A DNA stretch of 64,000 nt from Paralvinella palmiformis (Eukaryota; Annelida; Polychaeta; Terebellida; Alvinellidae), in the NCBI GenBank assembly GCA_025642065.1, contig JAODUP010000006.1:248001-312000 (forward strand), in the 5' to 3' direction. Positions 39,593 through 55,500 of the stretch are shown piece by piece; the first letter of the stretch is position 1, and each line of letters begins with the position of its first letter. Below the pieces are notes generated by a model. It saw only the letters and a list, made by a program, of their open reading frames with translations. It did no database searches and had not been told where the DNA came from. Position numbers and translations under genes: made by a program.

Positions 39593-40497
39593 CACACACA
39601 TACATACATACATACATATCTATATACAAATATGTGTGTGTGTTTGCTTGTGTGTTTACTTGTGTCTGTGTGTGTGGGGGGGGGGTGCCTCCAAAGTCTA
39701 GCAATACCATGTTGGTCCACAGATCATGTGTTTGTACCTCAGCATGGGCATATCTGAAAGTTGTTTCATCTTTGACTTCACTTCATTACATTTAGCTTAC
39801 CATGTGCACAAAAGTGACTGTAAAACATCATCATCATCATGTGTGTGTGTGTGTGTGTGTGTGTCTGTTTGTAAATAATACCATCTTGACCCTAGAATTA
39901 GTTTATATCCTTTTATTTGAAAAAAAGATTACTTGCCTTAGTTTCCCACTAAATTTGTTTTATCTTCATATAAATAAGTTACAATTTAATAACCAGGAAT
40001 GACTGAAAAACTGATGTAATCCAATAATGCAAATTTTTTAATCTTGTCCTTAACTTGGTCAATATCAATCAATATATGACCATTTTCATTTTAATAATGT
40101 GGTACATCTCACATTAATCTTAAAGTAATGTGGCATAAACTCTGGTTAACGTTAATGAGTCCTTGTTGATGTGGAATAACATATAAATCATAGTACACCC
40201 TCGCCTGAAATTGTACATTAAATATGATTAATCCCTGAAGTTAAATAACTATAAGTACAAACCTTCAACAAGACCCATCCCAAGTTCACCAGGAATAAAT
40301 CTACCATCATCTCTAACACCAACATACATCCTTGACTTGATTGTCTCTATGTGATCTGCATGTGTTGCATCAGTACCTAGAAATATCATATACATCACAA
40401 AGATACCAAATAAGATTATTATCTGACAGATAGAAGTGTGTGTTTATGTCATTTGTGTGTGTGTGTGCATTTGTGTGTGTGTGTGCATCTGTGTGTG

Positions 40498-40540
<43 letters not shown>

Positions 40541-43500
40541 AAGTCACAGAGAGAAAAATTAGACAGACAGATAGATACCTAAATAAACAGACAGACAGAG
40601 ATATAATACAAAAATCTGATACCATAAGAAGCTGATTTTCATCAAAAGTAATACAATTATAGATACTTTTTATTAATATAAAATCCTATATTATAACTAA
40701 TTTGTATAGCAGACACTAACTCTGGGTTGAAAATATATAGTTTTAATATTGACAAAGCTAAGAAACCATAATGGTCTGCCTTAGTACAAATGTCAATTTT
40801 CTAATAGCAATTAAGCTATCAGTTTTAATAGTTGTTGCTTAGTGACAACTGCCCATTGTACAATCTCACCTTTGAAGACAGTGACAACTGGGATATAAAG
40901 TTTGTAGTGTTGCTTTGGAGAAAGACACAGCAAATGAAAAATAGCTATAAACAGTACTTCATAGGCAATTAACATTTAGTGAGCTCTGGTGGCCTAGCAG
41001 CTAAGCACCCGGCACTTGGGGCCACAGGTCACAGGTTGTTAAAGACCCCTTGAGGACGTAAAACACTCTGGCAGTGACCACTCTCAGGGTATTTCAGCTC
41101 CATCTTTCTGTACTGGTCCCCTATGAGTGGTGGGGGAAGGAGATTTCTCAATCACTCCAACATAGAGGCTGTGCTTAATAAGTGACAGTCTGGGGATTCT
41201 CCCTGAACAACAAATCATCATTAACATAAACACTCTTGTAACTAGGGTATTTAACTCCCAAACTACACAACTGTAGGTGATTTGCTTTTTTAAGTTTGTG
41301 GCATTGCAACTTAGGGACTAGTGAGACATTACTCAGCAAAAAAAGTTGTCATTCTTGATTTACTATCCTGATGAATCATCCAGAGTTTGAATTTATGACT
41401 CAAGATTCTCTGTGCTAGTAGTTAGTAGCTTAATCCATACTGCTAAAACACATACACAAACAAACTAACCAATGCCATGTTTCTCCATCAGTGAGATAAG
41501 ATCTGCTTCAGTTAACAATGGTGGTGGATTGGTCTCACTTTGGTTCATCTATAACAAACATTAAAAAATGGAATCAGCTCAATGATGGAACAATCAACAT
41601 TCAATAAGCTCATACGGTATTCAATCAAGTAAATAATCAAGTTAGAGTATAAGGATAATGGCTTAACCTCTATGACAGTTGGATGAAACATCTCTCCAAA
41701 ATGATAGATTGGAATCACCTGTAAACAAATAGAATAAATGAATGCAGTTAATTTATATTTTATTCAATGAATTCACACCTACAACTAGCTATATTAGTAT
41801 ATATGTGAGATAACTACAAAAATTAAAAACATCACTTATGAAATACCAAGTCAATTTTTGTCACTAACAGCTGTAAGCAGGAGGGTGTGTCCTTTGGTCT
41901 AAGACACAAAAAGTTAGTATGCTGTTGTTTGTCAAGGAAAATTGTAAAGAACCTCGTACAAATTTTGAGCCTCATAATAATTTATCATTTTATGGTCAAC
42001 ATGTAAACAGTGACTTACCCTGATATTTGTATAGGATATATAATATTAAAAAACCCAAATATCTATGTTATGAATAATTACCTTTGCATTCCACTTGTCA
42101 TAAGGATATACATCAAGGTAATTCCTAGCAATTATCATAAGACCTGATGCTGAGAACTGAAATGCAATACTCATCATGAATTAAGTTCAATTTTTACATC
42201 ACACACACACACACACACACACACACCTACAACACATACACCCTCTCTTAATTATTTGCATTCTCTGTGTTGGCATACTAATATGCTAAGAATTGCTAAA
42301 TATCCACCAAGAATTGTAATAAATGTCAGGAATGCCAAATCAAAATCAGTTCAACTTTAATCAGTAATTCCTATCACTTTCTTAAAACTGACCTATAATA
42401 TTTAGTAGTAAAAAAAGGTAACTGTCATAGAAGATTGGAAAACAGTCTGTCAATCTTGTTAAGATTAAGATATTGTAATAGATTACATTAAAATGGGAAT
42501 GCAGGGATTTCTTCAACAGCTAAAATAGATGACAAGCTATGTTTATAAAGTTAATTAATACAAATTAATGTTCATTTCCAAACCTTTTCTCCACTAATAT
42601 CTATGTCAACAACAGTCTCATGACCTTTGGCATCCTCAGAACAGCAAGCCAGAAAATGTCGTACCACAAACTCATAGATCCTTTTTTCATTGCCCTGAGA
42701 AAAAAATTAACAATAAGCATCTAACCCAGAACTTCATCATGTCACAGTGAAAGATGACTAATATATGCCTTGATATCATATACAACATTTAAATGAAATA
42801 ATAGCATTAAATTCAGTATTACCTAAACAAAGGATTTGTTTAAACCAGATACCAATTAAGTCCTCAAAATTAATATCACATACATGATGCAGGCAATTTA
42901 TGAAGTAATAACATATTTATTTAATTTTTATCTTCCATCTACTTGACAAAGATTCCAAATTAAAATATGATATTTTGGAAATATGAAAACTCAACATAAA
43001 GTCAGTTTTCAATACTATATCTAACATTATTTCCAAGCAATAATTCAAACTTCAGGTAATATCTCAATTTCTTAAACCCAGAAAAAAATAATTGGGATCC
43101 TGGTGAAGTGATTTTTTAAACTTCTAAAGCTAAACTGAATGATGAGCACACAAAATATGTCCTGTACAATACATAATTAATCATGATATTTCTCCTGAAC
43201 AAGATAAAATAAAGAATAAATAACAGATGGCAAAAGGCACAGCCAAAATATTAAAAATAACAATAAAACAATGCTTTTATATCAAATGACACAAACGAAC
43301 TTAAATATTGTTGAGTATATATCATAGAAGCATAATAGCTAACACAGAAGTTTTAAAAATCCCATATCACTAATTTAATTACATGGTAAGGTCAATTTTA
43401 TGAATACTATATTCCGCCCAAATTTGAAAGTATTCCCAAAGGGCATTTTCCAACAGAAATTGCAGATTTCTAATTGGTTATTAGAGTTTTGGGGGATATT

Positions 43501-46500
43501 TTACCAAAATTAAATCAGACATTTATACAACTGTACCAATCAAATTCAGGTTTCATTCTCTTGACATGTATTTTAATCAATAAAAATGCAGTTAAATTGG
43601 GAGAAATATTATGAGGAATTTGAATATTTTAGCTTGTTTGAAACTGAAATTTTCAGATTGTGAACTCAAACTAGAAAAATTATAATGGACCATGTACTCA
43701 CATGGCATAGTTTCAATGTTGTTAGGTTTAGTTGCCTATATTTTCATCATATTATTCAAAGTTACTGCATTAATTGATATTTAATATTGTTTTCCTTCCT
43801 TGGTAGCAGAAGAAGGCTACTTAGAATCTTCCAAATGGCCAATGGTAAATTTGGGGGATCGAAGGAGGTTGGAGAATTCACTAAAAGTGAATAAATAAAT
43901 TGTTGCATAACTGAGACTTCTCTTGAATTATTAATAATAAGTGTTCAGTGAAGTTCAAAAATAATAAATGAACATGAAAATTTTGCAAATCCACCTTTAT
44001 AACATGCTGAATTTTTCAACTTACCTGTAAAGAATCTGTATACTTTGTTGGATGTATAGGGGGATGGGCCTGGTCAGTTTTACTACCATTACGTGGTGTC
44101 GGTCCTCTTTCCAGCACATGCTGAGCAAACTCTACAAATATACCACATTTAATCATTTACAAGTACAATCAACTTAGAAATAAGTGACGTCAGGGTTGTT
44201 TCTAAAATTCTGTTGATATAGGTAATATCTCTCTAAACTCTTCAGAAAATGGTTGGAAAACAGTAAATTCAACAGCTATTACTCTCAGACATTAGGTTAC
44301 AGCACAGCATGTGCATAATCTTAATCTAGTGTCAATGTAACAATCAGTTACAATCTGATAACCATGTTTCCAGACTGGCTGATAACATAATGTACCATCA
44401 TATAGACTACATATAGACAAGGGTTTGCCAAAGACAAAATACACCTAAGAATACTCACTAAATGCTAGCAAAATAATGTCAGATATTTCCTATGGAAAAC
44501 ACCACTACTCAATTTGTGAAGTTTTATTCAAAGACCATTTTCACTAAAAAGTCCCCTCATTACACATAAATGAACACTTGATCCTGGGATATATATGTGA
44601 CATAAACATAAACAGGCAAAGATCCCAGACTTTATTTCACACATGTACTGACCAGATATGTAAATGACAATTAGCATTTTACATCAGCTAACAGGCAGTA
44701 CTTTTAGCAATTCTTATGACTGATACAGTATACTCACAACACATACATCTTGAGGTCACTTATTAGCATTTAAATTTTCCATTTTAGGTTTGTGTTAGAT
44801 AAAAGTATTTAAAGTATGAAGTGAACATTTTGATATTTGTATGAATGCAAAAATCCAATAAACAACAAATCTGTAAGTACTTAGGTAGGAAGAAAGGAAT
44901 TTCCTAGTGTAATACAACAAATCCAGATGAACACAATCACTATCTTAACTGTTGTGCATCTCTGTAATTTCTGCAACTAAGACTTCATCTGTATAACAGC
45001 AACTCTAAAGATGGGCACATTTATTGGCTAGATCGCAAGATTTTGTTAATCTGTGATGTCATTGGTGGAAAACTATAGGTTCCTTGCTTTCTCTGGCCAA
45101 TTACAAACCCTGAATCAAAATGAATGAGGCACCCAGAAATAAAGAGAACATTCATATGCATGACACTGAAAGATCCAGGAAATAACCATACTGTTTGCAA
45201 CCCGTTGCTTACACCAGATTTCTGTTTTACTGTTAAACCATTAAAACTGCTGGAATCATGGATTCTCAATCTGCTAAAAGGACATGGTTTGATATACAGT
45301 TCAAATAGTCAATCTGGCACCACAGAATATTTACAGTAATATAAGAGGATATAGTTGTTCTTCAGTTAATCAAAGATTTGGTTGCTAAAGATTGTATTTC
45401 TAAGATTTGGTTGCTAAAGATTGTATTTCTAGCTTCTAGTTACTAGCTAGCTTCTAATAGCAGCACAGTATTTAATAATGGTGTATATGTGAAATACATG
45501 ATATATAGTGTATTCATTTAAATAATAAATTAGCAAACGCAAGTGCTATTCATTAACATATGCATTTTATGGTACTTGCAAGAAAACTTTCCAAATGAGT
45601 ATAAATTCACTATATGCTATACAATAAATGATGTCCCAAATATCTTTAAATGTAAATTGAAGACAAAGGTTTGTTTTATAATTAAAATGAATGTATCCAA
45701 CACCTACCACCCCACTGTGAATCATTCACTTGTTGTCTCACTAAATCACCAAGATTCAGATCTTTGGGGAATATGTTTGTCTCAGTTCTTGGATAACTTA
45801 TGAAACCCTGGGTATAAAGTTTTTCAGCTATCTTCATTGTTTCTTTGGCACCAATTTTCATTTTTCTGGAGGCAAGTTTCTCCATTTCCTTCATAAAACA
45901 CACAAATAAGATTTATAATTAATTTTACATTTGTGTGTTGCTGAATATAGGAATTATTTTAAATCACTTCAAACTGAATTTTCAATATAAAATACAGAAA
46001 TATTAATCATGATCAAAAACTAAATAATTTTAATATCAGAAGAAACATTTTAACACTATTTCTACAAACCACTGTATCTAGAGCAACAGGCCGCCACTTA
46101 GATTTTGGTTTGCTTTTGACATCGAGAACTTTTGCTTCTGGATTCTGTAACATGGGAACAATCTCAGATGTAAATAAATCACTAAAAACCAAAACAGTAA
46201 TTTGTAAAGCTTTCAATAAGAAAATAATAATTATGAATTATTACAAATAGTAATGTAATAGTGTGTGAATTATTCACAATCAATATTGCTGACGAAAACT
46301 AATATTACCTCTATGCATTGTTCATAGAGAACCAAACAAGCAAGTTGATCAAACAGCCTCTGCCTGAAAGTACACAGATTATAAACAAGTAAATAGTTAA
46401 TTATATAAAATAGGTACTGATGTTGGGCTTAAACAAGTTTTGTTCTTGCAAATATACTCTCTCTCTCTCTTGGTATATCTTGTTCAAGTGGTCAGCTGCA

Positions 46501-46811
46501 TTACCTAAGAGGTCAAATAAATAAAAATTATGCAGTCAGTGTAGATCAAATAAAACCCTCCAAGTTATAGCCATACAGTGGCAATGCACAATTAACTGAT
46601 ATTTGAGCACAAAGACCATGTACTAATTAACTGAATAAATAATATGATGTCCTATAATTTATGAAACTGTAAAATAAGAAACAGAACAAAAAAGACTAGT
46701 CACATTTCAAACTCTGTATCTAAACTTAGAAAAGGCATTTTATTTTCATGGCTGGCAGTCTTCAGTGAAAGGGCATTAAAATTTAAAATAAAAATTGCGG
46801 GAGAATGAATT

Positions 46812-46850
<39 letters not shown>

Positions 46851-49616
46851 TAATTTTATCAGAGCTTTCCGTGCACTCTCTCAGCACATGTACCATCTCT
46901 GTTTAACACATGTGAAATATGCCAGAAATATTGCCAATGGGAAAACATAAACTTATGTTATTTTTCAACTTTTGCCAAAATATTATCAATTTCATAAATA
47001 TGTATACAGACCAAGCATGAAATATGATATGAGTGGCTAGTGCACAAAGTTAGTCTTTCAGCTTCAGGTCTGAGCACCTGTAAGTTGCACAAACCAATGT
47101 ATCCAAACAATTTTCTTTACCAGAAGAATACATATCCAGTACCTATTGATGAACAAAACATTCCATAAATAATAAATCATTACTGAATGTTTTGTCAGGA
47201 CTGCAGTACTATTCTGGCTCTGAAATGAAAATTCTGGCTGAGGAATTAAGAGGTTATCAGAAGACCATCCATCCAAATAAAAAGGTATTTACTTTGCAAT
47301 GTATCTATGATTCAGCATCACAGTTTAAAAGTGCCATTAGCTTTTTACAACAGTGGTGAAATATAAATGACCTGTATTGTCACTTCTCAATTCTGTAGTC
47401 CAAAATGGAATTTAGTTATTATACCAAGTATAAATCACTTGTGGGGCTTTTGAAAATATAAAGTAATTCTCAACATTCCAAATTATTTTCATAATATGAT
47501 GATATCTGAACATGTATCTTCACACCAAATATTTTAGATTATGGCTGGTGAACTATCACAATTTGTAAATTGAAGAAATAAGTTTCATCTATGCACCTTT
47601 TATGGTTATAACCTTCTCTGGTCAAGATAATGCTAACACCCATTAAAAAGTGAAACTACATTACATTCTTGAAAACATTCTTGAAAGACATAATGCAGCC
47701 ATTGCTTGTTTATGTACCTTTTCCAAGCAAAATCCACAGAACAATCATCTCGTTTATGTGTCACTGAAAATAAGATAAACATTGTTTTAACAACATTTGA
47801 AAATTTCTAGATCTAAATAAATTATTTTAAGATGCTGATTATACACCTTTTCTAGATACCATATTCACTTCAATCATTTCTTTTATCACAGAAAGTACCA
47901 TCTTAACTTTAAGTAAACATTGTATATTTTACTATACCTTTTATTTTCCAAAATGGCTCCTGAATAAAATCTTGCACCTGCTTGTAACGTTCAACGACAA
48001 AACCAAGAGTTGGAAATTGACAGCTGCCGTAACTAATTAACTGCTCACTTAATACTTCTGGAAAAACCCTTTTCAGTCTCAGTGTCTGAAATCTTGTGAA
48101 TGCAGCACCTGAAAAAAACAGTATAACAAAACAGTATTTTAAGTATAATGCAAACCTTAAATACCAGTGATTAAAACTAATTTTACACTTATTTGCTAAG
48201 TAAAATATAGAAGGATGTTTAATTACATTATTTAAATGTCTTAGCACTGAAGCCTGTTCAAAGCCACTTACATATGTCAGCAAGTGAAAAAGCTTAATAG
48301 TTGGATTCAAATCAAGAATGTCCCAGTTTCAAATCCATTGCTCATACCAATGAGCCAATATGGCCAAAATAAATCACTCTATTTGATATATTTGGAAAGC
48401 TATAAATTTAGGAAAAAATTCTCATTCCAATGATTCATGCCACTTTCAGTTATTTGAGCAAGTGACTACAATTAAAGAAAAACATTTATAAACATCCCAC
48501 CAGTAACTGATCTAAGTCATAGCACCATACATTATGTATGAGAGAATTACAATTGGTGCACTGATGGCAACCCTACCCAAACATATAGATGTCATATTTT
48601 TGTCAACCCCACATTCAATAGCTTTGTGATCTGCCATAATATTCATTTGTACATAAGAGTCTAACTTTTCAAACTCTTTCATTGATATCAAACTGGTGTT
48701 GGCTGAGATTTTACAGCATTTGGTAGGCAACAGTTCTTTTTTTGCAAATTTGATAAATATCACCAGAAGCACCCAAATTCAATGCATGCACTGACTCATT
48801 TATATCAAATCATAATTTAAATGCACAATATCACCAATGTTCAGTTTACTGCAACCAAGATATGTATGAATTCAGGATAATAGAAATATTAACACTGTTA
48901 GACAAGGATGGAACAAAATACTCATGGAATCTCTACAAAAACAGCCATTCTTCGACAAAATATGTGCAGTGAGAATTTATCCAGCAAACATACCTTCCGA
49001 CACACTATTATTGCCTGTGATGGATTTAGCTCCATTTAAATGACTCTTTAATCTAGCAAACTCGTGTTTCGACTCCGACACTTCATTTCGCCAACAGAAT
49101 GTGACATTTCAATGTAAAATGACCTTGATAATCCGACAACACAAAAATATTGCCAAATATTTCTGCTGGTTCAGTCATGCAAGACACACTGACATGTTTT
49201 CAGTAATGGTTAATTACACTTAATTCAATAATGCTACAAATGGGTGTTCATTGTTCAGAGTATGTCCAATCTTGCTTATTAAATACTTTAAATGTGCTTC
49301 AGGGCTTTCCTCACCTATTCGTAAATCAAGTTCCTGTCTCACATCAACTGCTTCACTGGTCCTTTTGTCAGGTTCTACTAAATTTGCCAAAGCTCGTTTA
49401 ATTGCTCTGAAATAAAAAGGAAAAAATTACCTAAATATTAACTAAGCCTTTAATTAAAATTAAATAATTCAAAACATACAATTGGTTTGCAGAAAATTTG
49501 ATATCAAATCCATCAAAAAACTCACTGGGGTGTGATCTCAGAAAACCTTGCACGGAGCACTTTAATACTAGGCCTTACTGAAAAAAGACATACCAACAGC
49601 ATGGTGAAATAATCAT

Positions 49617-49668
<52 letters not shown>

Positions 49669-52006
49669 GACACATATATACATAGTCAAAATTCCAACTC
49701 GGACAACTCTGTAATTTGACCACCTCTGTAAATGGGCCACTTTTAAATTATAGCTATGCTTTAACATTGTATTTTTCTTCTATAACTTGATCACCTCCCA
49801 ACTTCAACCTTTGATCTCCATCTAATGCCCAGGTTTGTTATCCCGTATGTCGACCAGGGCCCAACATGTAGCCTTGTTTATGTTCATTAGTGCAAAAGTT
49901 AATTTAATTTGCTGCTTCTCATCCGACTGCTGGCCAATCAGGGTCATTTGGAGCTGTAGTTAAAATGATGATGTCACAAAGAAGCCATGCACAATTGACT
50001 AGTTTGGGCTTAACAATATGAAAACAACATGAGTTAATATGAAATGCCTGGTTATATTATTTATAATATCTGCTTGCTGATTTCCCAACCACCCATCACA
50101 AACCAGAGAAAAGATGATGACATTCCAGAGGATATACCATAGCCCAAAATAACAATCTCTGCAGTGTCTGAAATATTCCTCAGAGTTAAAATGATGATGA
50201 TGATGATGATTGATGTTTTAAGGCCACTTTTGTGCACAAGGTAGGTTAATGGGCCGAGCGACCTCCAAAGGTAATGAGACGAACTGAAGGACGAAACAAC
50301 CTTCAGATATGCCCACGCCGGGATTCGAACACAGGTGGTAGTGATCTGTGGTCCAACACGCTACCGCTAGACCATGGAGGCGCCCCTCCTCAGAGTTAAA
50401 AAACATTTTGTTTGGATAAAGATCTGAGTGACATTTATCAATTGTTGTGCACTGCTGAGGAAAAGCTCCAAGCTAAAGCAGTTGAGGTAAAATCATGTCC
50501 AAAACAATCATCAATCACTAGCTTCTTCAGGTTAACCTAATAGACTGATTTTATTACAATGTACAGTTTCCTGTTTTACAATGTACATGTGCTGAGAAAA
50601 TTAATTTTCATTATATCAAAAATGCGTGTATATATTTTGTCATCTTTTTATTATTGTGTATATACTCATGGATTTTAGGACCAATAACCCCCCCCGAGTC
50701 AAACCCATGTATAAGACAAACTAAAATCTGCACATTTATTCAAAACCCCAAAAGAGCACTTCTTGGACGATTTGGTAATAATGCCGAGGTCGATTTGATC
50801 TCAGGCCGTTTTCACCCATTGTGTGACAATAGGTAATGGCCGCTTCAGGTTGTCTGCTGCTGTCCATTCATTTCTGTAATGCTGTTTGAAGTAGTTTATT
50901 AGTAGTTCCCATGTGCCAGCTTTGGAAGTAATTAACACATTGTTTGCTGTGAATATTTTCCTTAGATGTGGCTTCTATTGTCATTCTTTGTGTGGCCTCA
51001 TTTACTGTTCCATTCAATTACACATGCCCACACATTTCAATAGTAATGACACGTCTTAGATACACCAAAAACAACATCTGCCTCTAATAGTTTATAGAGA
51101 CGGCCGTATTGGTCATAGTGCAGCCGGTTTTGTATTGTAGCCAATTTGGACCTTACACCTTTTGTAGGATCAGGCTGTCATACTTTTCTATATTCCTGTG
51201 CTTTCTGGATTCCTATGCATCAAAAATATTAATTGCAATCCGGATCATTTGACACCTCTAGATAATAAATCATGTGCTGGCCATTACCAGATGGCCTTGG
51301 TATCAGTGACAGTCTGACACTGACTACGTTACCCATAAATTATTACTTAACAACAGTCCGACACCACGCTACTCACTGGATGTGTGAAAATATCCATTTT
51401 AGTGATGATTACATCTTAGACTTCAAACATGCAACAACCCAACATGAAATTATCTGCTAAATTCTTAAACATACAATAACTGGGACTTGTTAGCGTGGCA
51501 GATAGTCTGGTTGGATAATCTTAGCAACTATGTAGGAATTATAATCATTGCATTGTTATTTCTATAGTCATGCATCCACAATTGATGAATAAACAGTTAC
51601 GTGTTGTTACAAGAACAGAATACATGTGATCAATCCGAACACCTAAAGATCATGGGCAGATATTGTCGCCCATTAGGCTGGCGACCTTGGAGGCTTGTGA
51701 ACTTTACACTTTGTGGTCAAGTCACTAATTACAGCATTGGAATAAATAATCATGGTAGTTATCAGGATTAAGTTTGGCTTCGAAAGACAACAGAGAAAAC
51801 ACACCTAATTAATATTTTTTTGGTTCATATATTCATTATTAATGTTCAAAAACAATAGTATTGTATTTCCAGTTGTAGCTGTTTTATGCATGTATGTGCA
51901 AATATGTATGTTTTTCCTAACACGCAATACAATTTCTATGAAGTGACCACCTCCCTAAACTGACCACTTTTGACCAGTCAGTTGGATGGTTCATTTACAG
52001 AAGTTT

Positions 52007-52058
<52 letters not shown>

Positions 52059-52549
52059 TACTCTACCATAAACTACACTTGTAGATTTACCTTGCTGGCA
52101 CACATTGATAATTTCAAATCCAATGTTTTCTCCTTCTCTGTCACAATCAGTCCATATAATAAGTGTCTGGCAGCCTTTGATTTCTCTTTCCAATGTTCTC
52201 TGGAAGTATCCATATTCCTTAGCAAAGAATATTGATTCAAACTCCCAAATTTCTTAACCAATAAGTGAAACACATTTATTAACACTAAGCTTTAATTTAT
52301 GAAACAAGAATGTAAAATATAAAGATTTTCAAAGCAAATCATAAAATTATAAATTAGATGTGACATAAAATGCTAGATCTAGTTCATTTTTGAAACTAAT
52401 TAGTGTCTAAATATCCTATAGTTATTCAGCTATACAACCTCTTCTAAGGATTTACAGGAAAAATAATAAAAAACAGATGCTAGTCACAGAAAATAACTTA
52501 TGATGGTATGTACTTTAATATACACTGTATAAGTACCTGAAGATTGTCT

Positions 52550-52585
<36 letters not shown>

Positions 52586-55500
52586 ATTATAAATGCTAGT
52601 AAGAACAAAGGCATGAATTTCATGAAGGAGTTTATTTTCATAGTTTATTAGCAGAAGTCATGAAGACTGTGTTTTTCAAGGTAATTCATATAATAATTTC
52701 TGTATTACATTTCTCTTTCAATTCTAAATGCCCTATCACAGATGTCATCAGGTAATACCTAATTCGATACAAAATACAGCATGGCTGCTGCCATCTAATA
52801 TCCACAGGTTAACAACAAAAACTGCAACATCTGTGAAAGGGCTTATGAATAAATTTAGAACCCCTGCCACCCTGAAATGCATTTTTGTTGTCATCAACTC
52901 ATCAAGCTTACTGCATTCATGAGCTGTCAGTTAATATTACCTTAATGTTAGTATAATCCTGGGGACACACCTTCTGCAGTGGAGCATCAAACAGTGATGA
53001 TGGATTGCAACCAAGCCTGAAGTATTCACAAAAAAAGTGCTGAGAGGTAACTAAGCATGGTATTGGAATGATCAAAGTGAAGAATTTATTACTAAAGAAT
53101 GAAATATTCCACAAACACAAGCTGCTCTTAAAGAATTATATCCACAACTTGGGTGGTCTACAACATATTATGTTACCAATTATGTTACAGATGTGCAGAA
53201 TTAACAGAAAAGTATATTTAATTTATGTACTACCATTAATGTAAATGACTGATTTCACTAGAACAGTTTTATATAACATGCACTTCCAGATAATTTTCAT
53301 CAAAATTTTAAAAACTTAGACCTACTCTCCCCCATAACTCTTAAAGAATTTCCACAAATTACATAACCACAGCCCAAGTAGTCTCATTGTAAGAATTCAT
53401 TACAAATCTGAAAAATTACAAAAAGCTTTTAATGAAGGATTGCGCCAAAATTAGTTTTAAAAAACGATATGAAACTAACACCAGTATGAATTATAAACAT
53501 CACAAATTATCATAAATGCAGCTACCCATCCACTTACCAGTGTTTATATTGTCCAATGAAAGCAAAGTTTAGAAGATGTCCAGAAACGGATGTCATCGTC
53601 ATTGCTGTCTTTTGGTTAAACAAGTTGTATTCAAACTCGTAGATTTTGTTATATTTGGAAAAGCCCTCCCTCTGAAATTGAGTAAAAAGGCTAGCATCAG
53701 TTAATATAACTGTCTGATGAACAAGGCCAGGTCACAAATGTTTTTTGAAATAAAAACAATACTATAGACTTTACTTTATGGTCCTACTGAGAGGATCTAG
53801 CCCAGACACAAAATATTAATTCACTAATCGACCACACTTTTCAAATGCAGCAGCCATGTTGGTGTGAAGAAGATTTTAGTGATAACCATTCAAATCGATA
53901 AAATAATAAGCTCTAAATCCAATTTCACAAAATACTGAAATAAACATGGTGAATATACAGTTTTACTATTTTAGCCATCTTTTAACGAAATCTGTTACAA
54001 ATATGGATGTCACCTATTTACAAATATATATTTTTAATCAAATATCAAAGATAATAGTGAATATATTAAACTATGAGTAAAGATGTTTTAAACATTTAAA
54101 TATAATAATGTTGTAAATTTTTTGCTGTTGCAGTGTTTGAACTATTCGTATATAAAGTTGAAATAGTAGTGGTACATGTGTAGGTGACAAGCACACGTTT
54201 CTTTTAAAAAAACTATTCTTCACATGATAACATCAAAAACCTTTTAGCCTTTACATTTACAGGCCAACAGTTTGGTGATAAATTAATGAAAATGAAACAA
54301 ATCAAGTATACAACAATAATCTTATTCATAATAAAGCCTTCAAGTCAGCGTGATAACCAACCTACAGATTCATAGACAACAGTAGTCTTATCTATAAAAG
54401 TTGCTATCTATGATAATTCTGATCCAAACAAGGCTCGATAAAAACAAGGTATCATATTTTGTATGATGGTTTTTGTATGAAATTTCTCCATAAATACATC
54501 CAGCCTAATCGACAAAAATGTGGTACACTTACTAATTGATAAATTAACTATTTTTTATAATTATAAAAAGGAGATATCATTGTTTTACATATCCTAACAA
54601 TTATTTAAACAAACTATATTATAATTATATCTGCATGATATTAACTACCTCTGGCACAAAACCGATGTGTCGTTAAACAACATTCATCCATCTACCTCTG
54701 AGACAAATCAAACACCATCTTAGTTTACTATAGGCCTAACTTTCATGAGTGTGGTTTTCATCTGTATATTTGAAAAATGCTTGATCTTTTAAGTTTTATA
54801 GGACTGATTATTTACTTCATGCTTTAATGGTAGTTTAACATACTTATATGACTTTTATTGTAAGATGGACACAATTACTGGCCATCAATTTTTATTCCCA
54901 GAATTTCCATAAACATTTAAAAAAAAGAGATATAATGAAAAAGGTATTGTGGGGAACTTTCCAAAGGATTTAACTTATCTTTTATAAGAAAAATATTAAT
55001 AAAGGTATAATAATTTGTATAAGTCAACAGCAAGACACTTTATGGCCATAACTTGTGACATACTTCTACTGTAATTCTTTGCTATAGGTACACAGCTCTA
55101 ACTTTCTTTATGGTTTACCTATATACAAAATAGCGGTACTATTAGAAAGCTTAATATAAGTTACATTAATTTATATCCTGAATTAGAAATAATCTCAGTA
55201 AGTAATATGTTTTCAAAACAACTGCATGTTGGAAACAACTTAACGTCATTTGTGATAACCTTTCTCATGCTTAGTGCATATGAACAGATGATGAAATTGA
55301 CATAAAATTCCAGATGCCACGTTTTTCTAATAGTAATATCAGTTTCTTTTACATAAAATGTTTGAACATCATAAAAAAATTAACCAAATATAGAAATCAG
55401 ACATAGGGTCAATTCAATTCTGGAATTGATGGTCAATTGGGATTGATTATTTAAAAAAAATTAATTAGAATTGAGAAATGTGGAATTGAAGTTTCCTTAA

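Noticed and set aside
44800..45360. ORFs at 45021 (-) and 45124 (+) as hidden TOP3A exons
   Set aside because: TOP3A exons 11 and 12 already join in phase across this intron, and neither peptide resembles the family.
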